From Desulfotruncus arcticus DSM 17038 (GTDB lineage Bacteria > Bacillota > Desulfotomaculia > Desulfotomaculales > Desulfallaceae): DNA of 64,000 bases. The stretch is from positions 310,001-374,000 of the forward strand of contig NZ_FOOX01000001.1 of NCBI RefSeq assembly GCF_900113335.1, read 5' to 3'. The position numbers were made by a program, and so were the translations under genes. Of the stretch, positions 41,276-49,818 are shown piece by piece (positions within the stretch are counted from its first letter, which is position 1; each line of letters starts with the position of its first letter). The notes beneath the pieces were generated by a model. That model had not been told where the DNA came from. It did not search any database and was given only the letters and a program-made list of their open reading frames with translations.

Positions 41276-41391
41276 AAAGCAGGAATCATTTAAGAATATG
41301 TAGTACAATATATAGTGACAGCATAATACATTAGCACAACATAGTGTCAAATAATGTAGAAATTTACAACAATCAAAGGGGTGCTGTTTCC

Positions 41392-41802
41392 TTGAATGAA
41401 AAAGTAATGAATGTATTAGTTGTTGATGACCAGCCTGGTGTTAGGTATCTGTTGGATATAGTAGTAAAAGAGTTGGGGCACGATGTATTTACCGCTCAAA
41501 ACGGTTTGGAGGCGGTTGATCTGGCCAGGTCCAAAAGATTTGATCTGATATTTATGGATGTTCGAATGCCCCTTATGGGTGGATTAGAGGCATTAACGAG
41601 AATAAAAGCTATGTCACCGAAAACAGATGTTGTAATAATGACTGCCTATGGATCTGATGATACTATTGAATGTGCTAATAATAACGGCGCATTATGCTGT
41701 ATAGCGAAACCCTTTGATGTTGAAGATATAAAGAATTTCCTCGATGACTATACAGGTGAAAAATTTAGTAACGATAATTATTATGCTCCTCAAGCAGGAT
41801 AA
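41392..41802 (+). CDS. Single-domain response regulator, Spo0F-like
   Basis: A 136-residue stand-alone receiver. Acidic pair and phospho-site are intact: VLVVDDQPGVRYLLD, LIFMDVRMPLMGG (acceptor Asp about residue 55), VVIMTAYG and CIAKPFDVEDI. Absence of an output domain fits Spo0F, the phosphorelay intermediate of sporulation, but other single receivers look alike. I choose the TTG at 41392 because AAAGGGG lies about 9 bp upstream; the frame opens earlier at a GTG (41344) with no ribosome site. Confidence 0.82.
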   Translation: MNEKVMNVLVVDDQPGVRYLLDIVVKELGHDVFTAQNGLEAVDLARSKRFDLIFMDVRMPLMGGLEALTRIKAMSPKTDVVIMTAYGSDDTIECANNNGALCCIAKPFDVEDIKNFLDDYTGEKFSNDNYYAPQAG

Positions 41803-41828
41803 AAGATGGTAACCCATCTTTTGTTTTT
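41801..41828 (+). terminator. Intrinsic terminator after the Spo0F-like gene
   Basis: Stem AAAAGATGG (41801-41809) / CCATCTTTT (41814-41822), then GTTTTTT. The rest of the gap to 42002 holds a GGGGACACACCT fragment (similar sequence near 24507 and 59187) and a TATAAT (41963-41968) that may be the -10 box of the tsaE unit. Confidence 0.75.
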
Positions 41829-42002
41829 TGGACACTTTTGGAAAATATACCGGCCATTTGCGGTTAGGGGACACACCTGCTGATTAAACGCGCTTTTCAT
41901 GTTGCCAAAAATAATATCGTTGTTTATACTTTACGCAATGCAGCTCTCAAACGTCAATGGGTTATAATATAAGAATAAAGCGATTTATTTTGGAGGTCAG
42001 TA

Positions 42003-42482
42003 TTGTTTAGTATAAAACTCAAATCCTCCCTGGAAACAAAACATTTAGGCGAATTGTTGGGCAGTTTATTGCAACCGGGTGATATTGTTACTTTGAACGG
42101 CGAACTTGGAGCCGGCAAAACCTGTATGGCCAAAGGCATTGCCGTTGGGCTGGGAATATCTGATCATATTACAAGCCCAACGTTCACATTGATTAATGAA
42201 TATACCGGCAAAACCCCTCTGTTCCACATGGACGTTTACAGGCTTGGGACCCCTGATGAATTGGAAGATCTGGGTTACGAAGAGTATTTCTACGGACAGG
42301 GTGTCACTTTAATTGAATGGGCCGGCTTGATAGAAGAGTATTTACCGCCGGACCGGCTGGACATATTCATTAATAAACCCGAAGGAAAAGACGAGTACAG
42401 ACAGGTGTATTTTGTTGCCTATGGCAGTCGTTTCGCGCACATTGTTAAGGAGTTGAAGCAGTTTGTTCATTCTGGGGATTGA
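42003..42482 (+). CDS. tsaE: tRNA threonylcarbamoyladenosine synthesis ATPase TsaE
   Basis: A 159-residue P-loop ATPase needed with TsaB and TsaD for the t6A modification of tRNA. Walker A is GELGAGKTCMAKG (about residue 37), followed by SPTFTLINEYTG, FHMDVYRL and the late VTLIEWAGLIEEYLP, all family hallmarks. The start is TTG behind GGAGGT. It overlaps tsaB by 20 bp; the tsaE-tsaB-rimI order is conserved in Firmicutes. TsaD is not in the window. Confidence 0.95.
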   Translation: MFSIKLKSSLETKHLGELLGSLLQPGDIVTLNGELGAGKTCMAKGIAVGLGISDHITSPTFTLINEYTGKTPLFHMDVYRLGTPDELEDLGYEEYFYGQGVTLIEWAGLIEEYLPPDRLDIFINKPEGKDEYRQVYFVAYGSRFAHIVKELKQFVHSGD

Positions 42483-43182
42483 AGCAGCCACACCCGTAGC
42501 TTCTGTAGCAGTGGCTGCGGAAGGTAAAATACTGGCGGAAAGAATGGTCAATAATCAACGTACGCATTCTGTAAATCTTTTGCCTATGATCAGAGATACA
42601 CTACTTGACTGCGGAGTAAACAAAAAAGACCTTTCCGGCATAGCCGTATCTATAGGCCCCGGCTCATTTACAGGTTTGCGTATTGGTATGAGCACTGCAA
42701 AGACACTTGCCCAAGTGTTAAATCTAAAGGTTGCCGGAATTCCCACTCTGGATGTTCTGGCTTATCCGTTAAGCGGCCTTGCGGGCTTGATTTGCCCGGT
42801 GCTAAACGCCCGCAAATCAGAACTTTACGCAGCCTTATACGGCTGGGATAATGGACAGCAGGTATGCCTTAAACCGGCTTTTGCATCAGGCGTGAAACAA
42901 TTGGCAGAATTACTGCTGTCATATAATCAACAAGTAACTTTTTTGGGAGATGGATTGACAGAATATCAGAGCGAATTAAACAGTCTGATGGGTGATCTGG
43001 CCAGGTTTGCCCCGAAATGCGCATCTTTCCCCAGAGGCGCTGTAGTTGCGGAAATTGGGCTGGCTAGATTCACAGCCGGTCAGTGCGAGAGCCCAATGCA
43101 CCTGCTGCCAAAGTATGTACGAAAATCGGAGGCTGAAATAAAGTGGCAGGAAAGGTGCCGTTCCGGTCATGGACAATGTTAA
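42463..43182 (+). CDS. tsaB: tRNA threonylcarbamoyladenosine synthesis protein TsaB
   Basis: A 239-residue ASKHA-fold protein, partner and scaffold of TsaD in t6A synthesis. Family segments are ILGIEAATPVASVAV, RTHSVNLLPMIRDTL, IAVSIGPGSFTGLRIGMSTA and CPVLNARKSELYAALY. The start is TTG (42463), inside tsaE, with AAGGAG (42447) about 10 bp upstream. It overlaps rimI by 14 bp, so translation of the three genes is coupled. Confidence 0.94.
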   Translation: MFILGIEAATPVASVAVAAEGKILAERMVNNQRTHSVNLLPMIRDTLLDCGVNKKDLSGIAVSIGPGSFTGLRIGMSTAKTLAQVLNLKVAGIPTLDVLAYPLSGLAGLICPVLNARKSELYAALYGWDNGQQVCLKPAFASGVKQLAELLLSYNQQVTFLGDGLTEYQSELNSLMGDLARFAPKCASFPRGAVVAEIGLARFTAGQCESPMHLLPKYVRKSEAEIKWQERCRSGHGQC

Positions 43183-43633
43183 ATTTGAAAAAATGATGTT
43201 TGAACATCTTGATCAAGTGATTTTAATAGAAAATATTTCTTTTCCCACACCCTGGTCAAAAAATGCATTCGATTATGAATTAACCTATAATGATTTTGCT
43301 CACTATATTGTTGCTCTAAATGATGATAATCAGGTTATTGGGTATGCGGGGGTATGGATAATTCTGGACGAAGGCCATATCACCAACATTGCCATACACC
43401 CCGGCTGGCGCAGCACCGGATTAGGCTTTACCCTAATGCAAGAGTTGATTTCCAGAGCTGCTTTATTGGGTGTTGAACGTTTTACCCTGGAAGTTCGGCC
43501 ATCCAATAAACCTGCCCGGGCCCTTTATCAGAAGCTGGGTTTTGTGGAAAAAGGTTTGCGTAAACAATATTATACCGACACCAAAGAAGACGCCATTATT
43601 ATGTGGATGGATTTATCTTCGCACAGCCTGTAA
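43169..43633 (+). CDS. rimI: Ribosomal protein S18-alanine N-acetyltransferase RimI
   Basis: A 154-residue GNAT acetyltransferase. Acetyl-CoA binding is shown by ITNIAIHPGWRSTGLGFTLM (motif A, R/Q-x-x-G-x-G/A type with T-G-L-G) and the RimI-typical tail LEVRPSNKPARALYQKLGF followed by RKQYYTDTKEDAIIMWM. It acetylates the N-terminus of ribosomal protein S18 in E. coli. It closes the tsaE-tsaB-rimI unit; its last 10 bases form one arm of structured element B. Confidence 0.92.
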   Translation: MDNVKFEKMMFEHLDQVILIENISFPTPWSKNAFDYELTYNDFAHYIVALNDDNQVIGYAGVWIILDEGHITNIAIHPGWRSTGLGFTLMQELISRAALLGVERFTLEVRPSNKPARALYQKLGFVEKGLRKQYYTDTKEDAIIMWMDLSSHSL

Positions 43634-43738
43634 GACCCCGCCCTCTTAGGTCGGGGATTAACAGGCTGTAAGCTCGATATAAGTGCGACTAAGGTTCAGA
43701 TGGGGTCAAAACCCAACCTGAACCAAGTCTTCTTTATT
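43624..43738 (+). repeat. Structured element, copy B (nested stems plus conserved hairpin)
   Basis: Outer stem ACAGCCTGT (43624-43632) / ACAGGCTGT (43661-43669), 9 perfect pairs, encloses an inner hairpin with CCCCG (43636-43640) / CGGGG (43652-43656). The linker GCTCGATATAAGTGC and hairpin GACT-AA-GGTTCAG (43687-43699) ... CTGAACC-A-AGTC (43719-43730) nearly match copy A at 9239. The outer and inner arms differ in sequence from copy A yet still pair. One arm lies within the end of rimI. It precedes the 47-residue membrane protein gene. Confidence 0.7.
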
Positions 43739-43770
43739 ATCTCAAAAGGATGATTAGAAAGGATTTTAAA

Positions 43771-43914
43771 ATGTTTGGAAAATACAGGTGGCTATTGCGC
43801 TTAATTGGTTTGGCCATAATTGCGGTTGCACTTCTAGGCAATTTGCCGGGTGCCTGGCCCATAGGCATAGGGATAGTTGGTTTGGTTGTTTTTTTCCTGG
43901 CCGGGCCTACCTGA
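43771..43914 (+). CDS. Small membrane protein, 47 residues
   Basis: A short frame with two hydrophobic helices (LLRLIGLAIIAVALLG and GIGIVGLVVFFLAG) joined by a short NLPGAWP turn, and a basic N-terminus (MFGKYRWLLR) that predicts both ends inside. GAAAGGA lies 8-9 bp before the ATG. I do not recognise the family. It follows structured element B and is followed by a terminator, so it is probably a single-gene unit. Confidence 0.6.
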   Translation: MFGKYRWLLRLIGLAIIAVALLGNLPGAWPIGIGIVGLVVFFLAGPT

Positions 43915-43985
43915 GGAAGCTGCTAAACCGCGTGACGGTTTGTTAGTAGTTAGTAGACAGGAGTTAGAATGAGCAGTTTATGGAT

Positions 43986-44009
43986 ACCGGGGACCCACCC
44001 CGGTTTTTT
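43986..44009 (+). terminator. Intrinsic terminator
   Basis: Stem ACCGGGG / CCCCGGT with loop ACCCA and six T. It follows the 47-residue membrane protein and a partial AGGAGTTAGAAT repeat unit near 43961. Confidence 0.8.
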
Positions 44010-44145
44010 GTACTAGATATTTTATTCTAATGAAATTTATTGCATTGTCACTTCTGGTTAAGTAGGTGTGTTATATATGCGAAAGAAAAGCTTGAAGCTT
44101 CCGTCAGCTTCAACTTACAATCAGCCGGCTGAAGGTGAGATAAAC

Positions 44146-44637
44146 ATGACGGTTTACCAGGAAGTTTTTAACCGGTATTATCCGTTCGTTTGCCGTCAAT
44201 TAACTTATTTATTGGGAAACCGGACAGAGGCGGAAGATATAACCCAGGAAACTTTTATCAAGTTATATCATAGCCCTCCGCCGGATTTCCAGAACATCGG
44301 GGGGTGGCTGGCCAGAGTGGCAACAAATTTGGCGTATAATTACATGCGCAGTGAAAAAAGCCGCAAACGCAGGGAAGAAAAGGTTAACCATAAGTTCATT
44401 TCAGACACGCCCGAGGAACATGCCATAAAAGGTGAAGAAACAGATTATATTAAGAGGGCGCTGGCTAGCCTGGATGACCGAAGCAGGCTTTGCCTGATTA
44501 TGAAACACTCTGGTTTTTCGTATGAAGAGATAGCATCAGCCACGGGGTTAAAAAAATCATCCGTTGGTACCATCATCGCCCGATCACAGTTAAAATTTAA
44601 AAAATTTTACATGCAGACGAAAGGAAGTGATGCCTGA
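44146..44637 (+). CDS. ECF-type RNA polymerase sigma factor
   Basis: A 163-residue ECF sigma factor with region 2 (NRTEAEDITQETFIKLYHSP) and region 4 (LCLIMKHSGFSYEEIASATG, LKKSSVGTIIARSQLKFKKF). I choose the ATG at 44146, with GAAGGTGAG 6 bp upstream; the frame also allows 44077 and 44068, which have weak ribosome sites. Its stop overlaps the anti-sigma start (TGATG). The target promoters probably include its own operon (sigma, anti-sigma, ABC exporter), but no promoter motif was identified. ECF group not assigned. Confidence 0.9.
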   Translation: MTVYQEVFNRYYPFVCRQLTYLLGNRTEAEDITQETFIKLYHSPPPDFQNIGGWLARVATNLAYNYMRSEKSRKRREEKVNHKFISDTPEEHAIKGEETDYIKRALASLDDRSRLCLIMKHSGFSYEEIASATGLKKSSVGTIIARSQLKFKKFYMQTKGSDA

Positions 44638-45749
44638 TGTGTTATACAGAAGGTATCCTGCAGGCTTATATTGACGGCGAACTGGACGGAGAACAGTTGC
44701 GGGAGGTTGATTATCACCTTCAGCAATGTGCGATGTGCCGCCAAAAGGTTGAGGAATTAAAAGCTATTGATAGTTTTATCAGTTTGAAGATGCGTGCATA
44801 CATTAATGCTGATCCTCAAACCAACGGCAGCAGTACCTGGCACGAAATTAAAAAAACAAAGGGAGATAACGGAATGTCGAAAAATTCATCCGGGTTTTTT
44901 AACAGGTCCAGGAGAATGATTGCAGTTGCGGCAGCATGCCTGGCTTTGATTGCTACATTTAGCTTCCCTGGTGTTCGCAGCATGGCAGGCGAATTTTTAA
45001 CCATATTCAGAGTTGAAAGAGTACAGACAATTACCATTGACCCCAGGGATATGCAGCAAATAGAACTGGCGCTGCGCGAAGGAGCCAGTCAAGTTGACGT
45101 TAAAAACTTTGGCAATGTTGAGGTTGCAGAAAAAATTGAAACCACCAGTGTAAGTGCGGCAGAAGCAGCCGAAGCGGTAGATTTCGAGCTTAAGTTACCG
45201 AAAATTAAACAATACGGAGACCCTGAGCTGCAAAAGACCAGCGGCTCAACCATGACGATGACACTGAATGTTGGTAATGTCAACAAACTGTTGCAAGCGC
45301 TGAACAGCACTAAACTGTTGCCTGAAGACCTTGATGGAAAAACTTTTACCCTGAGTATGCCGGCAGCAATTATCGCAACTTATAACACAGGTGGCGACAA
45401 AATTATAGTTGCACAATCCAGAAGCCCGGAATTAAAAGCACCCAATGGAATTGATGTTTTAGCCGTTAGAGATGCACTGTTAAGCATTCCTGCCCTTCCT
45501 GCCAGTATTAAAAATCAATTAGAGGCTATCAATGACTGGCAGCATACTGTACTGATACCAAACGTCAACGGCACATCAAAAGAAGTTATGGTAAACGGAA
45601 ACCAGGGGGTATTTATTGATTCAGCTTCCGGGAATTCAGAAGCCAAATTTAAAACCCTTGTGTGGAATAATAACGGGGTAGTCTATACCATCATGGGCAA
45701 CAACATTACTGCCGAATCAGCCATTGCTATGGCAGAACAAATGAAATAA
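44637..45749 (+). CDS. Membrane-bound anti-sigma factor with zinc-finger domain
   Basis: A 370-residue protein. Residues 1-45 hold a zinc-binding anti-sigma domain (HLQQCAMCRQKV, the H-x3-C-x2-C motif). A single helix (about 90-112, RRMIAVAAACLALIATFSF) spans the membrane. The outer domain of about 255 residues contains repeats of a DUF4367-like kind ending in a second segment about VWNNNGVVYTIMGNNITAES, a form common in Firmicute anti-sigma factors. It starts within the sigma stop codon. It should hold the sigma factor inactive until an envelope signal arrives; the signal is unknown. Confidence 0.85.
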   Translation: MCYTEGILQAYIDGELDGEQLREVDYHLQQCAMCRQKVEELKAIDSFISLKMRAYINADPQTNGSSTWHEIKKTKGDNGMSKNSSGFFNRSRRMIAVAAACLALIATFSFPGVRSMAGEFLTIFRVERVQTITIDPRDMQQIELALREGASQVDVKNFGNVEVAEKIETTSVSAAEAAEAVDFELKLPKIKQYGDPELQKTSGSTMTMTLNVGNVNKLLQALNSTKLLPEDLDGKTFTLSMPAAIIATYNTGGDKIIVAQSRSPELKAPNGIDVLAVRDALLSIPALPASIKNQLEAINDWQHTVLIPNVNGTSKEVMVNGNQGVFIDSASGNSEAKFKTLVWNNNGVVYTIMGNNITAESAIAMAEQMK

Positions 45750-45763
45750 AGGTGTGTTCACAG

Positions 45764-46675
45764 TTGGAGCTAGCTATTGAAACGATAAACTTAACTAAAA
45801 TATACGGCAACAAAATAGGTTGCACCGATGTTTGCCTCCGGGTTCCCCGGGGGCAAATCTTCGGCTTTTTAGGACCAAACGGAGCGGGGAAAAGTACCCT
45901 GGTAAAAATGCTGGTAGGACTGTTATACCCAACCTCAGGCCAAGCCAGACTGCTTGGCTATCCTTTAAACAACATTGAAATAAAAGGTAAAATTGGATTT
46001 TTACCGGAAAATTTCCGTTATCACGACTGGTTAACCCTGCGCGAGCTACTGGAATTTCACTCTAAGCTATACAAGTTAAGTAGTTCAAAAAGAAGCAAGC
46101 AGATCAATGCTGTTATTGATACAGTAGGCTTGACTGGAAAAGAGCATCAAAAAATACGCACTTTCAGTAAGGGTATGCAACAAAGAGCCGGTTTGGCTTG
46201 TGCCCTGCTGTCCGATCCCGAACTAATTTTTCTGGACGAGCCGACATCTGCCTTAGATCCTTTAGGGCGCATGGAAGTGCGCAGGATCTTATTACAGCTA
46301 AAAGATACGGGAACTACTGTTTTTTTAAACAGCCATTTGTTGAGTGAAGTTGAAATGGTTTGTGATACGGTGGCTTTCATTAAAGGAGGCAGGATCCTCA
46401 GGCAGGATTCCCTGGAACAGCTGCAAAGTGGTGAAATAGCAGTGGAATTGATGCTAAGCGGCATCAACGACATCGTTAAACTGGCGTTATCCAATATCGC
46501 TCTTTCATTAACTATCGACGGCGATATCGTTACCGCTTTTGTAAATAATGAGGACGATATTCCTCGACTGGCGGAGGCGGTAATTAAAAGCGGAGCGCAT
46601 TTATATGAAATGACCAGGAAACGGTCTTCCCTGGAGGAGACCTTTATAGAACTGACGGGCGGGGTTGATCATTAA
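45764..46675 (+). CDS. ABC transporter ATP-binding protein
   Basis: A 303-residue ABC-2-type exporter ATPase. Walker A is GPNGAGKST, Q-loop GFLPENFRYHDWLT, signature FSKGMQQRAGLA, Walker B LIFLDEPTSALDP and H-loop LNSHLLSEVEM, all intact; about 90 residues follow the nucleotide-binding domain, as in drug- or lipid-export ATPases. The TTG at 45764 is preferred (AAAGGTG about 8 bp upstream) over a GTG at 45752. It ends at the start of the permease gene. Substrate unknown; being in the sigma/anti-sigma operon suggests an envelope-stress exporter. Confidence 0.88.
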   Translation: MELAIETINLTKIYGNKIGCTDVCLRVPRGQIFGFLGPNGAGKSTLVKMLVGLLYPTSGQARLLGYPLNNIEIKGKIGFLPENFRYHDWLTLRELLEFHSKLYKLSSSKRSKQINAVIDTVGLTGKEHQKIRTFSKGMQQRAGLACALLSDPELIFLDEPTSALDPLGRMEVRRILLQLKDTGTTVFLNSHLLSEVEMVCDTVAFIKGGRILRQDSLEQLQSGEIAVELMLSGINDIVKLALSNIALSLTIDGDIVTAFVNNEDDIPRLAEAVIKSGAHLYEMTRKRSSLEETFIELTGGVDH

Positions 46676-47508
46676 TGCTGACGATTTTAAAATTCACTTT
46701 TAAAGAGCACTTTAGTAGAAAACTACTTATATTTTCATTAATTCTGGCAGGAATTTTTTTGGGACTTTATGGTTTAGGGGTGCACTATACCGCTAAAGAT
46801 TTAGCCCAAAACCAAAACCCTATGATCGTAGATATTGTTTTCCCACAAATTTTATCATTGGGCTTGTATTTTGGTGGTTTTATTGTATCTTTTCTGGCTA
46901 TATTCTCCACAGTCGGGACCGTTTCATCGGAAATCGAAAACGGCATCATTCAAACAATAATTATTAAGCCGGTACGCCGCTGCGATATAATTTTAGGCAA
47001 ATTTTTGGGTACCGGCGTATTTCTGGCACTATATGCCTTTTTGTTTTTCTTAGCACTGTATTTTATCATCCGTTTAGAAACTGGGCTGGAACTTACGGGA
47101 TTGTGGAAGGCTGCAGCCCTGTTTGCTCTGCAGCCTATCATATTATTAGCGGTTACGCTTTTGGGTTCTACCATTATCTCTACCATTGCCAATGGCGTTG
47201 TTGCTTTCACCGTTTACATGATTGGCATAATAGGCGGTATGGTTGAACAAATAGCCTGGTTAATCAACAACGTCACTCTGCAAAAAGCAGGCATTATTGC
47301 CAGCTTAATCATGCCTGTCGATGCACTTTACCGCAAAATCGTAAACAGCCTGCTGAACCCCACCGGCAACCCGATGACGGCGCTTCAGCAGTTGGGACCG
47401 TTTGGCAGCATGGTTGAACCCAGTGTATGGATGGTGGTTTATGCTATTTTCTACGTTCTGCTGTTGGTCGGTCTGGCTGTTTACAGCTTTAATAAAAGAA
47501 ATATCTAA
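46675..47508 (+). CDS. ABC-2 type transporter permease
   Basis: A 277-residue membrane protein with about six helices (for example LLIFSLILAGIFLGLYGLG near the start and VVYAIFYVLLLVGLAVYSF at the end). The segment SSEIENGIIQTIIIKPVRR between helices 2 and 3 is the ABC-2 permease coupling helix region. Start overlaps the ATPase stop by 1 bp (TAATG). It forms the exporter with the preceding ATPase. Confidence 0.87.
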   Translation: MLTILKFTFKEHFSRKLLIFSLILAGIFLGLYGLGVHYTAKDLAQNQNPMIVDIVFPQILSLGLYFGGFIVSFLAIFSTVGTVSSEIENGIIQTIIIKPVRRCDIILGKFLGTGVFLALYAFLFFLALYFIIRLETGLELTGLWKAAALFALQPIILLAVTLLGSTIISTIANGVVAFTVYMIGIIGGMVEQIAWLINNVTLQKAGIIASLIMPVDALYRKIVNSLLNPTGNPMTALQQLGPFGSMVEPSVWMVVYAIFYVLLLVGLAVYSFNKRNI

Positions 47509-47519
47509 GATCTTAACAT

Positions 47520-48299
47520 CTATTGCACCAGTTCAAATTCACTACTCGGTGCCCCGCATACCGGGCATGTTTCAGGTGGTTCTTCACCGGTATGTATATA
47601 GCCGCAAACCTTGCACCGCCATTGCTTTGCTGCTGGAGTTTTAGCCGGCTTGTTTTTATTCTGTCTGTAAAAGGCATAAGTCATAGGCTCGCTTTCGTTT
47701 TTCACATTACCTTCTATGACTTCACCCACGAACATAGTGTGAGTTCCTACGTCAATTGTCAACTCAGAATCGACCCGGCACTCCAGGTAGGCAATGCACT
47801 GGTCAATAATGGGGGCTCCGGTTACGCCAATGGAGTACTTAACATTTTCAAATTTATTTATTTCCCGGCCGGAGCGGTAGCCAAACTGACCTACCATTTG
47901 CCTGTCTTCCTGTCCCAAAATGCAGACGGTAAAAACCCCGCTCTTCTTGATGTAGTCATTAGTTAAGTTGTTTTTATTGACGCCAACTACAACCCTCATT
48001 GGGGTACTGGTAATTTGAAATACTGTGTTACAGGTTTGGGCATTAATCTTATCGCCGTCTTTGGAGCCTACAATAAACAACCCGTAAGAAATTCTGTATA
48101 AGGCCGGCTGTATCCGGTTTTTATCAGCTTCCGTTAACTCTTTAACTACTGGAGCGGCAGCTTCTTCATCAGCAAGATCATATTCGGCCATATCAACAAG
48201 TTCAAATTTTTCAGCAGGAGCCCCACATCTGGGACAGTGTTCCGGAGGATTGTCTCCTTCATGCAGCCATCCGCAAACAGTACATCTCCAAAATTTCAA
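47520..48299 (-). CDS. Flavin reductase domain flanked by two rubredoxin-like domains
   Basis: A 259-residue fusion. An N-terminal rubredoxin-like zinc/iron knuckle (WRCTVCGWLHEGDNPPEHCP, residues 4-23, plus RCGAP) is followed by a flavin reductase/FMN-binding domain (about 65-220, with VGSKDGDKINAQTCNTVFQI and GVFTVCILGQED). A second rubredoxin-like domain closes the chain (WRCKVCGYIHTGEEPPETCP, VCGAPSSEFELV). The domain pair suggests electron transfer to oxygen- or NO-reducing partners, as in high-molecular-weight rubredoxins. Single-gene unit, divergent from the tRNA. Confidence 0.85.
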   Translation of the reverse strand: MKFWRCTVCGWLHEGDNPPEHCPRCGAPAEKFELVDMAEYDLADEEAAAPVVKELTEADKNRIQPALYRISYGLFIVGSKDGDKINAQTCNTVFQITSTPMRVVVGVNKNNLTNDYIKKSGVFTVCILGQEDRQMVGQFGYRSGREINKFENVKYSIGVTGAPIIDQCIAYLECRVDSELTIDVGTHTMFVGEVIEGNVKNESEPMTYAFYRQNKNKPAKTPAAKQWRCKVCGYIHTGEEPPETCPVCGAPSSEFELVQ

Positions 48300-48552
48300 T
48301 TATATTCACCTTCCTAATTTTTTTAGACAAATTAATTCTAAAGGTGTAAAATTAAAAAAACATTACATTAAAATTAATTAAAGCTTAATTTGCTTTGTCA
48401 TCACCTATACTATTCAATTTGTATTATTTGCGTAAGTTAAGCAACAGCAAAAAACCTGACGTTACCTTGGACATTTTGGTCTGTGTTTGATGATATTTCA
48501 CTTGCAATATTATTTATTTGTGATACAATGTTCTATGTAGCATTTTTGGCAT
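48300..48552. other. Gene-free AT-rich stretch before tRNA-Arg
   Basis: About 250 bp between the divergent flavin reductase gene and tRNA-Arg. It holds AT-rich promoter-like sequence on both strands, including TTGCAA (48503) and TACAAT (48524) upstream of the tRNA. No gene or repeat is evident. Confidence 0.4.
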
Positions 48553-48627
<75 letters not shown>

Positions 48628-48640
48628 GTAAAAATTTTTA

Positions 48641-48686
48641 AAACCCGTGAATCCTTGAATTTTAAGGATTTGCGGGTTTTAATTTT
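48641..48686 (+). terminator. Intrinsic terminator of tRNA-Arg
   Basis: Long stem AAACCCGTGAATCCTT (48641-48656) with AAGGATTTGCGGGTTT, one mismatch, followed by T-rich sequence, starting 14 bp after the tRNA. Confidence 0.8.
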
Positions 48687-48823
48687 GGGGTCTTGTTCTA
48701 TGTTATTTTTGGTTTGTGATGAATTGGATGGCGGTATAACTCCGGATTTAATTAACCCGGGTGATAATATGTTTTTCCTGATTTCAAGTTTGTGCTATGC
48801 TAAGAAGAAAAAGGTGATAATAC

Positions 48824-49189
48824 ATGGAAAAAGATGCTTTAGCAGAACACCTGGGAATCAAGTTGCTTAAAGTAAAACCTGGCTACGCCAAGGCTACCGT
48901 GAAGGTAACCAAAGAATTACTTAACGGAGCCGGTGTTACTCATGGTGGCGCAATTTTTAGCTTAGCGGATGTTGTATTCGCTGCAGCCAGTAATTCTCAC
49001 GGACCACTTGCATTAGCATTAGACGTAACAATTCATTTTGTAAAAACCACCCGGGAAGGAGCAACTCTAACTGCAATAGCAGCTGAAGACAATCTAACTA
49101 AAAAAACAGGGCTTTATCGTATGGAAGTAAAGGACGACAACGACACACTTATCGCAATCGCGGAAGGCTTGGTTTACCGAATAGATTAA
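48824..49189 (+). CDS. PaaI-type hotdog-fold thioesterase
   Basis: A 121-residue hotdog-fold acyl-CoA thioesterase. The PaaI signature is GAGVTHGGAIFSLADVVFAA (about 35-54), with an Asp in place of Glu on the central helix, then ALALDVTIHFVKTTREG. It probably hydrolyses aromatic or medium-chain acyl-CoA in the cytoplasm. It lies alone between tRNA-Arg and a VOC protein. The ATG has AAAAAGGTG 8-9 bp upstream. The substrate is unknown. Confidence 0.87.
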   Translation: MEKDALAEHLGIKLLKVKPGYAKATVKVTKELLNGAGVTHGGAIFSLADVVFAAASNSHGPLALALDVTIHFVKTTREGATLTAIAAEDNLTKKTGLYRMEVKDDNDTLIAIAEGLVYRID

Positions 49190-49297
49190 GTAAGCTTAAC
49201 TTGGGATGTAAAGAAGCCGTTTATTTTGAAAATGTTAAAGACAGAAATCATCCTGTTTAACAGATCCATACTGGAATAGAAGTGGAGGTAAAAGCCA

Positions 49298-49747
49298 ATG
49301 AAAATAAAATTTGCCCATACAAATATCATTTCATGTAACTGGGAAAAACTTGCCCAGTTTTATATTAATGTTTTTGGGTGTGAGCTTGTGTATCCGGAAC
49401 GGAATCTCCAGGGTGAATGGATAGACAAAGTTACCAATTTATCAAATGTTCACATAAGGGGTATTCATCTTCGTCTGCCAGGATATGCAGACGGTCCAAC
49501 ATTAGAGATTTTTACCTATAACAAGCAGGATGAAAACAATGGACCTCCTGCCATAAACAAGCCTGGATTTGCCCATATTGCGTTCTTGGTAGATGATGTC
49601 CAGTACTATTTCGACAAAGTTATAGAACATGGCGGCAGCGCACTGGGTGCATTAGCGGAGCAAGAAGTAGCAGACGCTGGCATTTTAACAATTGCTTATA
49701 TGAGAGACCCCGAAGGCAATCTTGTTGAAATTTTAAATTGGAGATAA
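49298..49747 (+). CDS. VOC family (glyoxalase-like) protein
   Basis: A 149-residue vicinal-oxygen-chelate fold protein: two beta-alpha-beta-beta-beta modules. The first starts KIKFAHTNIISCNWEKLAQF with a YINVFGCEL helix end; the second starts PGFAHIAFLVDDVQYYFDKV and ends YMRDPEGNLVEILNW, which gives the metal-site His and Glu. It could be a glyoxalase, dioxygenase or epimerase relative. Strong GTGGAGG site before the ATG. Single-gene unit with a bidirectional terminator. Confidence 0.88.
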   Translation: MKIKFAHTNIISCNWEKLAQFYINVFGCELVYPERNLQGEWIDKVTNLSNVHIRGIHLRLPGYADGPTLEIFTYNKQDENNGPPAINKPGFAHIAFLVDDVQYYFDKVIEHGGSALGALAEQEVADAGILTIAYMRDPEGNLVEILNWR

Positions 49748-49760
49748 TTCTAAACATAAT

Positions 49761-49796
49761 AATAAGGCGGGATCACTTATATGATCCTGCCTTATT
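49761..49796. terminator. Bidirectional intrinsic terminator
   Basis: Stem AATAAGGCGGGATCA (49761-49775) / TGATCCTGCCTTATT (49782-49796) with one mismatch, between the convergent VOC and cold-shock genes. A and T runs on the two sides allow use in both directions. Confidence 0.75.
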
Positions 49797-49818
49797 AATG
49801 TGCTTTATTATTATGCAA

